The position numbers were made by a program, and so were the translations under genes. Source: JBDGYW01 sp964518955 (GTDB taxonomy: Bacteria > Gemmatimonadota > Gemmatimonadetes > Gemmatimonadales > GWC2-71-9). Taken from it: a stretch of 64,000 nucleotides of DNA. Location: positions 120,138 to 184,137 of the forward strand of contig CAZFHS010000004.1 of assembly GCA_964518955.1 (NCBI GenBank). Reading direction: 5' to 3'. Below the pieces are notes generated by a model that saw only the letters and a list, made by a program, of their open reading frames with translations, ran no database searches and was not told the origin of the DNA. This document shows, in pieces, positions 9,216-17,067 of the stretch (positions are counted from its first letter, which is position 1; the number at the start of each line of letters is the position of its first letter).

Positions 9216-9978
9216 GGTGGCTCGCCCCGTTCACATCGATGACCGCCCCGGTCACAAACTCCGCCTTCGTTGCCGCGAGAAAGAGCACCACATCGGCGAT
9301 CTCCTCTGGAGTAGCCGCCCTCCGCATGGGGCTTTGCGCACGAATTTCTTCGCCTTCTTCACCCGCCAGAATGCCGGTAGTCATATCGGTTTCGACCCAA
9401 CCCGGCGCCACGGCCGTGACAACCACCCCGTGCGGTGCCAACGCCTGAGCCAGAGATTGGCTCAGTGAGTTGAGGCCTGCCTTGGCCGCACCGTAGGCGG
9501 GAGCCTGTGGTTCGCCACGGTACGCTCCACGCGATGTGATATTGACGATTCTCCCGCTGCCGCGTGCCGCCATGTGAGTTGCCAGGTGATGGCACAAGCA
9601 CGCTGGGCCCAGCAGGTTCACATCTATAGTACGCCGCCACTTGACCAGCCACGCCGTAGTTTCAGACACGACAACCGGGTGCATCTCGTAGATACCCGCG
9701 TTGTTGACCAGTATGTCGACGCCGCCCAGCAACGTTATGGCCTCTTCCGCCAGTTTGATGACAGCGGAGGTGTCCGACATGTCGGCTTTCATCACCCAGT
9801 GGTTCTCACCATCGAGCTCGGCGGCTGTCGTCTCAGCAGCTTCTTCATCGCTATTGTAGTGGACACCAACTGTTGCACCGTGTGCGGCCAGGATTTTTGC
9901 CACGGCACGACCAATGCCGCGCGACGCACCTGTGACCAACGCACTCTGGCCAGTCAAATCCAATGTCTTGTGTGTCAC
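9208..9978 (-). CDS. SDR-family oxidoreductase (3-oxoacyl-ACP reductase-like)
   Basis: A classical short-chain dehydrogenase of about 256 residues: TGASRGIG cofactor loop, NNAG, IVNITSRG serine, and the Y-x-x-x-K pair in PAYGAAKAGLN, followed by APGWVETDM. It most resembles FabG-type NAD(P)H-dependent reductases, but isolated copies act on many alcohols and ketones, so the substrate is open. I prefer the GTG at 9978, preceded by GGAAAGGG with 8 nt spacing, over the ATG at 9996, which abuts a strong hairpin at 9997-10020. It follows the hybrid kinase gene in the same direction. Confidence 0.9.
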   Translation of the reverse strand: MTHKTLDLTGQSALVTGASRGIGRAVAKILAAHGATVGVHYNSDEEAAETTAAELDGENHWVMKADMSDTSAVIKLAEEAITLLGGVDILVNNAGIYEMHPVVVSETTAWLVKWRRTIDVNLLGPACLCHHLATHMAARGSGRIVNITSRGAYRGEPQAPAYGAAKAGLNSLSQSLAQALAPHGVVVTAVAPGWVETDMTTGILAGEEGEEIRAQSPMRRAATPEEIADVVLFLAATKAEFVTGAVIDVNGASHLR

Positions 9979-9996
9979 GGGGCACGCCCTTTCCAT

Positions 9997-10020
9997 GGGG
10001 ATCCACCCGTGGGTGGACCC
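9997..10020 (-). terminator. Hairpin between hybrid kinase and SDR gene
   Basis: TCCACCC-GT-GGGTGGA (10002-10017) is a perfect 7 bp inverted repeat, extended by GGG/CCC with a bulged A. It lies 4 nt past the kinase stop and immediately before the ATG at 9996. It could end kinase transcripts or mask the upstream ribosome site of the SDR gene. No T-run follows, so it is not a classical intrinsic terminator. Confidence 0.4.
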
Positions 10021-10023
10021 TGG

Positions 10024-12045
10024 TTACCGATCCGCACTAATGGCCGAGGTGACCGTCGCAATCAGGTGTTCCCGTCTGTAGGGTTTTTGCAGCACTGCCA
10101 CGAAACCCTTGTCCTCGAACTGAGCACTGAGGTCCGCGTGGAAGTACCCGCTGCCGAGTATCACGGGAGCGTCACAGTGCAACCGTCGCAACTCATCGAA
10201 CGTGTCTTCGCCTCCCATCCCAGGCATGGTCAAGTCGAGCACCACACATTCGATTTCGGAGGCATGTTCTCTAAACGCGTGCAGTGCGTCGTGACCGTCG
10301 GATGCTGTGATGACGCGAAAGCCCGCACCCTCGAGCATACGAGCGCCCACATCGAGCACTGACGCTTCATCATCAACCAGAAGTACGATTCTCCCGTCCG
10401 CGGCAACGAGTTCAGCGTTCGCGGGGCTCTTCCTGCTGACAACTTGCTCGTCTTTGGTCACTGGAAGCAGCACCTTTAACGTAGTGCCCTCACCCAACGC
10501 GCTATCGACAACGACTGCCCCGCCGTGTCCACGAACGATTCCCGATACGGCTGCCAGGCCAAGGCCGCGACCGGTGAACTTGGTAGTGAAGAAGGGATCG
10601 AACATCTTCTCTACAGTCGACCGTTCCATACCTTCGCCGCTATCGGCGACCTCGAGAAACGCATACCAGCCTGGGGCGCAGCCTTCTCCGAGTAGCGATC
10701 GCTCCAGGAATTCCTCATCGCACTCCATCACGCCGGTGGACACATCGACGAGTCCACCCTTGTCACCCAATGCCTCACAAGCATTGGACACCAAATTCAT
10801 CACTAGCTGACGAATCTGGGTGACGTCCGCCGAAACGAGAGGCATTTCTTCCTGAAGGTGGTATTCGACCAAAGCATCAGCCGAAAGTGAAGACTGCACC
10901 AGCTGCCCCATTTCCAACACTACTTCGCTCAGGTCTATGGTCCCCACCACGAATCGCCCTTTGCCGGAGTAGGCTAGCATCTGTCGCGCCAGGTCGGCAG
11001 CACGAAGTGCGGCAGTTCGTATTTTTTCGATGCTTTCCCGTACTGGTGAAACCGGCGATAGATCGACCAGCGCAAGCTCCGCGTTTCCCAAGACGCCCAT
11101 CAGCAGATTGTTGAAATCGTGAGCTACTCCCCCGGCGAGTACACTCAAGCTCTCCATCTTGTGGGCGTCACGAACCCGGGCGTCGAGGCGACGACGCTCC
11201 TCCTCATTTTGTTTTCGCCCCGAGATGTCGCGAGCAAAAGTACAATTAAAGCCAACTCCACTGTATTCCTGGTAGTTGGCCGAAATTTCTACCGGAAACA
11301 CAGTGCCATCTTTCGCCCGATGCCTAGATTCGATCACCATCGCGCCGTGCTTCTTGAGACCACTCCAGTGATCCGGCCACGCCTCCTTGGGAAAACCAGG
11401 ATCTATGTCGGGCACCGACATCGAGAGCAACTCATCCCGCGAATATCCAAGCGAACGGCAGGCGGCTTCGTTCACATATATGAAGCGCCCATCGTCTCCC
11501 ATCCAAAACACGCTGTCCGCAGCATGATCGACCGCAAACTGTGTTTGGCGGAGCCTGTCCTCCGCTCTTCTTCGCCCAGTGATATCTGTGAGCACACCCC
11601 AGAAGCCAGTCACTTTCTCCTGCTCGTCACGGATAACACGCGCGCTGTCCAACACTACGATGCGCTGCCCGTCTTTACGTTTGAGAGTCAGCTCCATCTC
11701 ACGGAGCTCTCCAACCTCCTCCAGATCACGCGTAAACTGGCGTCTCTCTTCAGCGGACACATAGAGATCCGCGGCTACATCCACCCGTTGAAGTTCCGAC
11801 TCAGATTCGTAGCCGAGCATCTGAACGAGCGCAGGATTGGCCGAGACTATTTTTCCGTCAGCGCTGGTCTGATACACTCCCTCCGTCGCGTTCTCGAACA
11901 GGCTGCGGTATTTCGTCTCACTCTCGCGTAGAGCGCGTTCCACCTCTTCGTGCTCGGCAACGCACGCTTTTGCGTGCTCGAGTTCTTGCCGCAGCGCCGC
12001 TAGTTCAGCTGCGAGTTGTGCCCTGGTCTTGTCGACGTCGTTCAT
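10024..12045 (-). CDS. Hybrid histidine kinase with two PAS domains and a receiver
   Basis: A soluble 673-residue sensor kinase. In order: N-terminal coiled coil (1-42), PAS 1 (about 43-155), PAS 2 (about 165-280), NtrB-like HisKA with GGVAHDFNNLL (phospho-His309), HATPase with VMNLVSNACEAL, FTGRGLGLAAVSGIV, and a C-terminal receiver (about 552-673) with VDDE, phospho-Asp604 in LDLTMPGMGG and KP at 654. With no membrane segment it should sense a cytoplasmic signal through PAS. There is no separate regulator gene adjacent; the attached receiver probably passes phosphate through a phosphotransfer protein elsewhere. It is the same type as the kinases at 59545 and 62331. Confidence 0.94.
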   Translation of the reverse strand: MNDVDKTRAQLAAELAALRQELEHAKACVAEHEEVERALRESETKYRSLFENATEGVYQTSADGKIVSANPALVQMLGYESESELQRVDVAADLYVSAEERRQFTRDLEEVGELREMELTLKRKDGQRIVVLDSARVIRDEQEKVTGFWGVLTDITGRRRAEDRLRQTQFAVDHAADSVFWMGDDGRFIYVNEAACRSLGYSRDELLSMSVPDIDPGFPKEAWPDHWSGLKKHGAMVIESRHRAKDGTVFPVEISANYQEYSGVGFNCTFARDISGRKQNEEERRRLDARVRDAHKMESLSVLAGGVAHDFNNLLMGVLGNAELALVDLSPVSPVRESIEKIRTAALRAADLARQMLAYSGKGRFVVGTIDLSEVVLEMGQLVQSSLSADALVEYHLQEEMPLVSADVTQIRQLVMNLVSNACEALGDKGGLVDVSTGVMECDEEFLERSLLGEGCAPGWYAFLEVADSGEGMERSTVEKMFDPFFTTKFTGRGLGLAAVSGIVRGHGGAVVVDSALGEGTTLKVLLPVTKDEQVVSRKSPANAELVAADGRIVLLVDDEASVLDVGARMLEGAGFRVITASDGHDALHAFREHASEIECVVLDLTMPGMGGEDTFDELRRLHCDAPVILGSGYFHADLSAQFEDKGFVAVLQKPYRREHLIATVTSAISADR

Positions 12046-12069
12046 ACCATCACTCGAATCATCGGGCTG

Positions 12070-13227
12070 CTACTGCCCGTCGTGGAAAGCGCGGAGCAGC
12101 TCCGCCTCCCGCTCTGGGGAAAGTCCCGAACGGAGTTGCGTTTGTTGCTCCTCGGGCCGTGTCTTGTGCCACTCGATCGTGTCGAGGCTCGTTTCCCCGA
12201 GGGACCTGAACGTGAGCCCTTGATCGACCGCTCGGTCAACCCGCACATATGACTGCGGGTCGCCGGGAATCCACACTGGCATATCGGACCACGGCCTTAC
12301 CTCGTGCTCTCGTAACCAATCAACGTCGGCCCATGTGAAAGTGACTGGGGCTGAGGTTACAGCCTCGATTCCGTGAACCATATCGGACATCGAAAGCAAT
12401 CCCTGAGGTCCCGTGGCATTGAAGGTGCCCGCGATACCATCCTCTGCAAGTCGGACTATCCAGGCGGTGAGATCCCGGACGTCAATGATCTGCACCTCGT
12501 CCCGCCCGTCGCCGGGGACGAGGATCTCACCTCCCCTGTCGATCCGCACCGGCCAGTACGTGAAGCGATCGCTGCGGTCACCGGGTCCAACAATCAAACC
12601 TGGACGCACGATGGTTGCTCGACCTGGAAATGCATCACGCGCCTCCTGCTCTGCCAGAGCCTTAAACGGACCATAAGTTCTCCCAGTGACTTCTTCACCT
12701 TCGTGACCCTCAGGAAGCACCGTGACAGCGGAATTTTCATCGATCCGCATACGCTCGCGCTCCTCGGATCCCGGTTCGGCTTCGCCCCAGCCTTCTAGCT
12801 CTGGAGTGTCGACGGCATAGACCGATATGCTTGATACGTGGATGTACTGTTCGGCCGAATCTTTGAGCAGTTGTGCCGTTTGATTGACCCACCTGGGTAA
12901 AGTCGAGTGATTGTCGAGGACCACGTCCCACTCCCGCTCCTCTAACGCCGTGAGGTCATCGTTGCGGTCACCGACCAGCTTCTCAACATCTGGAAAGAGA
13001 TGCGTGTTCGTTTGGCCTCGATTGAAGAGAGTTACACTGTGTCCCCTACTCAGCGCGTATTCGACCATATGCGGCCCAATGAACCCGGTGCCGCCCAAGA
13101 TCAGAAGGCGTTTGGGCGCAACCGATTGCTCTACAGCTTGCTGCCGGCAAGAAACCGTGGAAGCGGTCGCGAAAGCGGCCCCAGCGAGTGCACTCGTCTT
13201 CAGGAATTCTCTCCTGTTGGAAAGCAT
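12070..13227 (-). CDS. Tat-exported NAD-dependent epimerase/dehydratase-like lipoprotein
   Basis: A 385-residue extended-SDR protein. The start carries a twin-arginine signal (SNRREFLKTSALAGAAF) ending in a lipobox-like STVSC. The Rossmann loop is GGTGFIGPHMV, a threonine/serine HVSSISVYA follows, and the catalytic pair is TYGPFKALAE (Y-x-x-x-K). Export by Tat implies that it folds with its nucleotide in the cytoplasm before translocation, as proposed for other periplasmic SDR proteins. Such proteins usually act on nucleotide sugars or related sugars; the substrate is unknown. It ends 24 bp before the kinase gene begins in the same direction. Confidence 0.9.
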   Translation of the reverse strand: MLSNRREFLKTSALAGAAFATASTVSCRQQAVEQSVAPKRLLILGGTGFIGPHMVEYALSRGHSVTLFNRGQTNTHLFPDVEKLVGDRNDDLTALEEREWDVVLDNHSTLPRWVNQTAQLLKDSAEQYIHVSSISVYAVDTPELEGWGEAEPGSEERERMRIDENSAVTVLPEGHEGEEVTGRTYGPFKALAEQEARDAFPGRATIVRPGLIVGPGDRSDRFTYWPVRIDRGGEILVPGDGRDEVQIIDVRDLTAWIVRLAEDGIAGTFNATGPQGLLSMSDMVHGIEAVTSAPVTFTWADVDWLREHEVRPWSDMPVWIPGDPQSYVRVDRAVDQGLTFRSLGETSLDTIEWHKTRPEEQQTQLRSGLSPEREAELLRAFHDGQ

Positions 13228-13390
13228 TTGCGTCTCACAGTTGCTGAAGGTGGGTATGTGTGAAACCGGCTGCGCTTCTCTCCATATGAGCGAGCATCAG
13301 CGGCCTACGCCAAAGATGACTTGAACGCACTCGGTTCGCCAGCTTGATGAATCGTGTGAGGCTGGATGGATGTGTTGGAAGGTTTGGGTG

Positions 13391-13422
13391 GAGCTCCCCC
13401 CTCAAAGTGAGGGAGAGAGCTC
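13391..13422 (-). terminator. Hairpin downstream of ADOP permease
   Basis: GAGCTC(ccc)CCCTCA-aag-TGAGGG(aga)GAGCTC forms a hairpin with two 6 bp stems, 9 bp after the permease stop on the minus strand. The position fits a transcription end for the 16549-13431 operon. No T-run follows. Confidence 0.45.
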
Positions 13423-13430
13423 GGAGAAGC

Positions 13431-16196
13431 CTACTCCTGCCGAAGTGCGCTCACCGGGTCGACTTTCGCCGCGCGACGCGCCGGTAGATAGCTAGCCAGG
13501 AGAACCACGAGCATTAGCCCCGCGGGTACCGCGGCATAGGTGAGAGGGTCGACCGGGTCAACACCATACAAGAGCGCCGTCATTAGTCGCGTGAGGCCGA
13601 ACGCCATACCCAGGCCGAGTGCGATTCCCACCCCTGACAGAATTAGCCCCTGCCGCACGACCATCTTCTTGACGGTTGATACAGGCGCACCCAAAGCCAT
13701 CCGCATCCCGAGCTCTCTGCTCCGCTGACTCACGGAGTAGGAGATCACGCCGTACAAACCTATGGTCCCAAGCAGCAGGGCGGTCCCGGCAGCAATGCCG
13801 AGCAGTAGGATCATGAACGTCGTGCGCACGACGGATGCAGACATCAGCTCCTTAAAGGCGCGCAGGTTTCTGACAGGCAGGTTCGCGTTGACTTCCCAAA
13901 TGGCATCCTTGACACCCTGGAGGAAGTCGGGAGTCCCTGCGCGACTGCTCCGCACCGCATAGCTCATCGAACGCCACGTGTTGGCCTGGTCGGCTTCCAT
14001 GTCCTGCCAAAACGCTAGTGTTACCTGCGGCCAATAGACGAGCACCGGCGGTTCCTGATCCATGCCATTTTCGCGTACGTCCGTGGCCACTCCAATCACC
14101 TCATACCACCGTGGCGGATCGGGCCGCGCGGCTACCATCTTGCCCATGGCAGCTTCCGGCGATCCCCAGTACTCCGTAGCCAGCGTCTCAGACACGATTG
14201 CCACCGGCATGCGGTCGTGGATGTCGGCCCAGGTAAACGGGCGACCGGCGAGTAGGGGTATGCGCAATGTCTCGAAATAGTCAGCGCCAATCCACTTGTG
14301 CCTGCGGGATCCGGACGGCGCATCGAGGGGTGTCACCCCCTCAGCATAAAACGGGTTGGAGTTTCCGGTTCCGTCCATCGGCATGGAGTTCGCGATGGCC
14401 ACGCCAGTAACTCCCGGCATCTCCGCAATACGATGGGCGATCGCTTCATGAGCTGCGGCGATTTCGTCCGTCCCTCTCACGTCTGCGCGCGACGGCGTCA
14501 ATCGAAACGCAAGGAGCTCTTCCTCACCGGCGAAGCCGGGATTCACATTGCTGATCTCCTGCGCGGAGCGCAGCATGAGCCCCGACGCCACCAGAAGAAC
14601 CAGAGCGAACGCCACCTGCGTGACAGCGAGTGCATTTTGAGTTCGGTGCCGTTCCCGGCCGCTCGTGCCCGAGCGACCGCCTTCCTTCAGCGCACTCACG
14701 AGTTCGATTCGGAGATGCTTGAAAACAGGGAACATGCCGAACATGATGCCGGAGGCGACGGACACGATCAGAGTGAACAGAAGCACCTGCGGGTTGATTG
14801 CAGCGTCCGCCAGCCTCGGGAAATTGGCGAGTTCGGTGGAGACCAGAAGCTCGAGCCCGAGATGGGCTAATCCTATGCCTCCAATGCCTCCTAGCACACC
14901 CAATACCAGGCTCTCCTTCAGGTACTCCCAGCTGATGCGGCTTGCGCTCGCGCCGATAGCGGTGCGGACCGCCATTTCAACGCCCTTACCCTCGGCCCGA
15001 ACTAGAAAGAGGTTCGCCACATTCGCGCAAGCGATCAGGAGCACAACGCCCACCCCACCCATCAGAATCCAAAGTAGACCCGATGCCGAGCCGACGATAT
15101 CGTCCTTCAGGGATTGCAAAAACGGCTCTATCCTTGCCTCGCGCATGGTGTCAATGACGGGGCCGCCCGGGAACTTCTCGAATGCCATGGGAAGCATTCG
15201 AACCATATCGGCGCTGGCCTGTTGCATGGTTACGCCATCTCGGAGCCGTGCTACAGCATCCCAGCCGGTGTTTCCCACGAAGAGTGTAGATCGATCGTAT
15301 TGGAGCGGGACGATTATCGCCGGATCATACCCGAGACTTCGTATGCTCGAAGGCAAAACCCCGATAATCTCCGTGGCAATACCGTTCACCTGAAGAGTTT
15401 GGCCGACTACGGAAGGGTCTTCGCCAAATCTCGATTGCCAATAGCCACGGCTGAGCATGACAGTCGCAGGCGCCTCTAGTTCTTCATCCTCTCTGGTTAA
15501 GCTTCTGCCCAGCACCGGATTCACCCGTAGTGCCCTGAACATACCGCTGGTGACAAAAAGCGTCTGCACCGCTTCCGGCTCGCCGGCTCCCGTTACAGGC
15601 ACCGCTCTCGACCCGAACATTCCCAGATTTTCAAAAGAGCGGTTTTCATCTTCATAGGTGAAATGCCACGCGGCCGTCTGCCCCATGTCGCCGTCCCCGG
15701 GTCCGAATCCCCGGTGGCTAACAGCTATCAGGCGGTCGGCATCGGGGAATGGCAGCGGCGAGAGGATAACAGTCTCGAGCAACGCGAATATCGCAGTGTT
15801 GGCTCCGATTCCCAGCGAGAGGGTCACGATCGACACGGCAGCAAAGCCCGGAGCGCGACGGAGCGCGCGCACGGAGACACGAAGGTCCTGAAACAAATTT
15901 CTCATCTTATCGCCTATACCAACCCGGTTATGCACGTTTTTGTTTTGAGAACTGCCAGCACTTCTAGATCGCGGGCGCACGAGGTTGCCAAACCTCATGT
16001 CAACACAATCGCCGAACACCTCGACTACGCAGCGTGCCCATACTGCGGCGAAGCCGATCAAGCCTGAGCGCTGGAAAGACTCGGAGAGGTGTTGTTCGAA
16101 GACGCGCTCGATTTCAGCGCCGTAGCGTCTCCTGAAATCCCTCGGCAATACCAAGAGCAGTGCCCGGTACAACCGCCGGGATGCGCCAAAGCTCAT
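13431..16196 (-). CDS. ADOP-family ABC transporter permease
   Basis: A full-length 921-residue ADOP protein. It begins with the leader domain (LPRDFRRRYGAEIERVFEQH), then MRNLFQDLRVSVRALRRAPG and a transmembrane helix, a MacB-like periplasmic domain, three helices of the first FtsX domain (about 380-500), a second periplasmic domain and the last FtsX domain (ISYSVSQRSRELGMRMALGA), ending with the usual PARRAAKVDPVSALRQE. The ATG at 16196 overlaps the PadR stop in ATGA. No ATPase gene is adjacent; ADOPs are known as orphan permeases. The role (export, stress or lipoprotein handling) is unproven. Confidence 0.94.
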   Translation of the reverse strand: MSFGASRRLYRALLLVLPRDFRRRYGAEIERVFEQHLSESFQRSGLIGFAAVWARCVVEVFGDCVDMRFGNLVRPRSRSAGSSQNKNVHNRVGIGDKMRNLFQDLRVSVRALRRAPGFAAVSIVTLSLGIGANTAIFALLETVILSPLPFPDADRLIAVSHRGFGPGDGDMGQTAAWHFTYEDENRSFENLGMFGSRAVPVTGAGEPEAVQTLFVTSGMFRALRVNPVLGRSLTREDEELEAPATVMLSRGYWQSRFGEDPSVVGQTLQVNGIATEIIGVLPSSIRSLGYDPAIIVPLQYDRSTLFVGNTGWDAVARLRDGVTMQQASADMVRMLPMAFEKFPGGPVIDTMREARIEPFLQSLKDDIVGSASGLLWILMGGVGVVLLIACANVANLFLVRAEGKGVEMAVRTAIGASASRISWEYLKESLVLGVLGGIGGIGLAHLGLELLVSTELANFPRLADAAINPQVLLFTLIVSVASGIMFGMFPVFKHLRIELVSALKEGGRSGTSGRERHRTQNALAVTQVAFALVLLVASGLMLRSAQEISNVNPGFAGEEELLAFRLTPSRADVRGTDEIAAAHEAIAHRIAEMPGVTGVAIANSMPMDGTGNSNPFYAEGVTPLDAPSGSRRHKWIGADYFETLRIPLLAGRPFTWADIHDRMPVAIVSETLATEYWGSPEAAMGKMVAARPDPPRWYEVIGVATDVRENGMDQEPPVLVYWPQVTLAFWQDMEADQANTWRSMSYAVRSSRAGTPDFLQGVKDAIWEVNANLPVRNLRAFKELMSASVVRTTFMILLLGIAAGTALLLGTIGLYGVISYSVSQRSRELGMRMALGAPVSTVKKMVVRQGLILSGVGIALGLGMAFGLTRLMTALLYGVDPVDPLTYAAVPAGLMLVVLLASYLPARRAAKVDPVSALRQE

Positions 16197-16549
16197 TTCG
16201 ACAACGCCCTGCTCGGCACCATCTTGCTGCGAGCCACATCGACCAGTTCGCTCAGCCGCTCCGTCTCCTCGGCGAGAACGCCAAGCCCGTTCTCGGTGAT
16301 CCGGAAGTAGCGCTTGCGTTCACTCTCCTGCGGTGGACGATCGGTCGAATCGGTCAATTCGGAAACGAGACCTTCGTCCATCATCTCGTCCAAACACTTA
16401 TAGAGCATGACAGGCCAGATGCGGAGTTGACCGCCGGTGCGGTCCAAAACCTCCCGGACGATCCCGTTGCCGTGCCGATCCTCGTCCGCGAGCGCAACGA
16501 GAATGTGGAACCAGTGGATCTTTATGCCGTGCGGTGAATTCCGCCCCAT
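16193..16549 (-). CDS. PadR-family transcriptional regulator
   Basis: A 118-residue winged-helix regulator: WFHILVALADEDRHGNGIVREV (helix 1-2), WPVMLYKCLDEMMDEGLVSEL (recognition and wing), RYFRITENGLGVLAEE and a C-terminal helix. It is divergent from typical PadR proteins in the first helix but keeps the layout. It is coupled to the ADOP permease by a 4 bp overlap and divergent from a second PadR gene. The palindrome at 16569-16582, 20 bp from its start codon, is its likely operator. Confidence 0.88.
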   Translation of the reverse strand: MGRNSPHGIKIHWFHILVALADEDRHGNGIVREVLDRTGGQLRIWPVMLYKCLDEMMDEGLVSELTDSTDRPPQESERKRYFRITENGLGVLAEETERLSELVDVARSKMVPSRALSK

Positions 16550-16568
16550 TCTTCACCTCGAGAGTGTG

Positions 16569-16597
16569 TTACCAATTGGTAATATACTATTTGGTAA
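16569..16597. promoter_or_regulatory. Operator cluster between divergent PadR genes (proximal to 16549)
   Basis: TTACCAATTGGTAA at 16569-16582 is a perfect 14 bp palindrome. Its right half, TTGGTAATA, recurs at 16591-16599, 16 bp downstream in direct orientation. This fits a primary and a secondary site for the regulator starting at 16549, or a site shared by both divergent genes. Confidence 0.55.
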
Positions 16598-16656
16598 TAC
16601 GGCTTCCGGATAGAAGAGGTTTCAAGCTGGTACTGGCGGCTCAAACCGAAACAACT

Positions 16657-16675
16657 TATGCGCAATTTGCGTATA
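16657..16675. promoter_or_regulatory. Operator candidate upstream of PadR gene at 16711
   Basis: TATGCGCAATTTGCGTATA is a 9+9 inverted repeat around one T with a single mismatch, ending 35 nt before the start codon at 16711. It differs from the palindrome at 16569, so the two divergent PadR proteins probably have separate specificities. Confidence 0.5.
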
Positions 16676-16710
16676 GCCACTGAACTCACCACCGATACGG
16701 AGTCGTACCA

Positions 16711-17067
16711 ATGGCACGATCGCCAACGGCGAAGAGACCGCCGCTCAAACCAGTCGAATTCCTAGTTCTGGCAATCCTCGAAAACCGACCACTGCACGGC
16801 TACGGGATCGTGCAGGAGATGAGTTTGAGAACCGATGGTCGGGTATCGCCACGCCCCGGCGACCTTTACCGCATTCTGTACCGGCTGGATCAATGGGGAT
16901 TGCTGATTCCCGACGACGCTCGATCAGACAACGACGATGAGCGCAGGTCGTACTATCGGCTGACCGATCTGGGAAAGAAGGTGATGTTGGCCGAGGCAGA
17001 GTTCCTAGCGAAGATGGCCTCGGACGCTCTTTCGAAGCGAACCGACAGGCCGGCGGAGGTGGTGTGA
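16711..17067 (+). CDS. PadR-family transcriptional regulator
   Basis: A 118-residue PadR protein: KPVEFLVLAILENRPLHGYG, GDLYRILYRLDQWGLLIPDD, and SYYRLTDLGKKVMLAEAEFL with a C-terminal helix. The last codons overlap the GTG start of the following permease (GTGA at 17064-17067), so the pair is translationally coupled. It should repress its own operon in response to an unknown ligand. Confidence 0.92.
   Translation: MARSPTAKRPPLKPVEFLVLAILENRPLHGYGIVQEMSLRTDGRVSPRPGDLYRILYRLDQWGLLIPDDARSDNDDERRSYYRLTDLGKKVMLAEAEFLAKMASDALSKRTDRPAEVV

Noticed and set aside
9574..10362. Plus-strand open frame of 262 codons
   Set aside because: It spans the antisense of two real genes (SDR and hybrid kinase) with no signature of its own.
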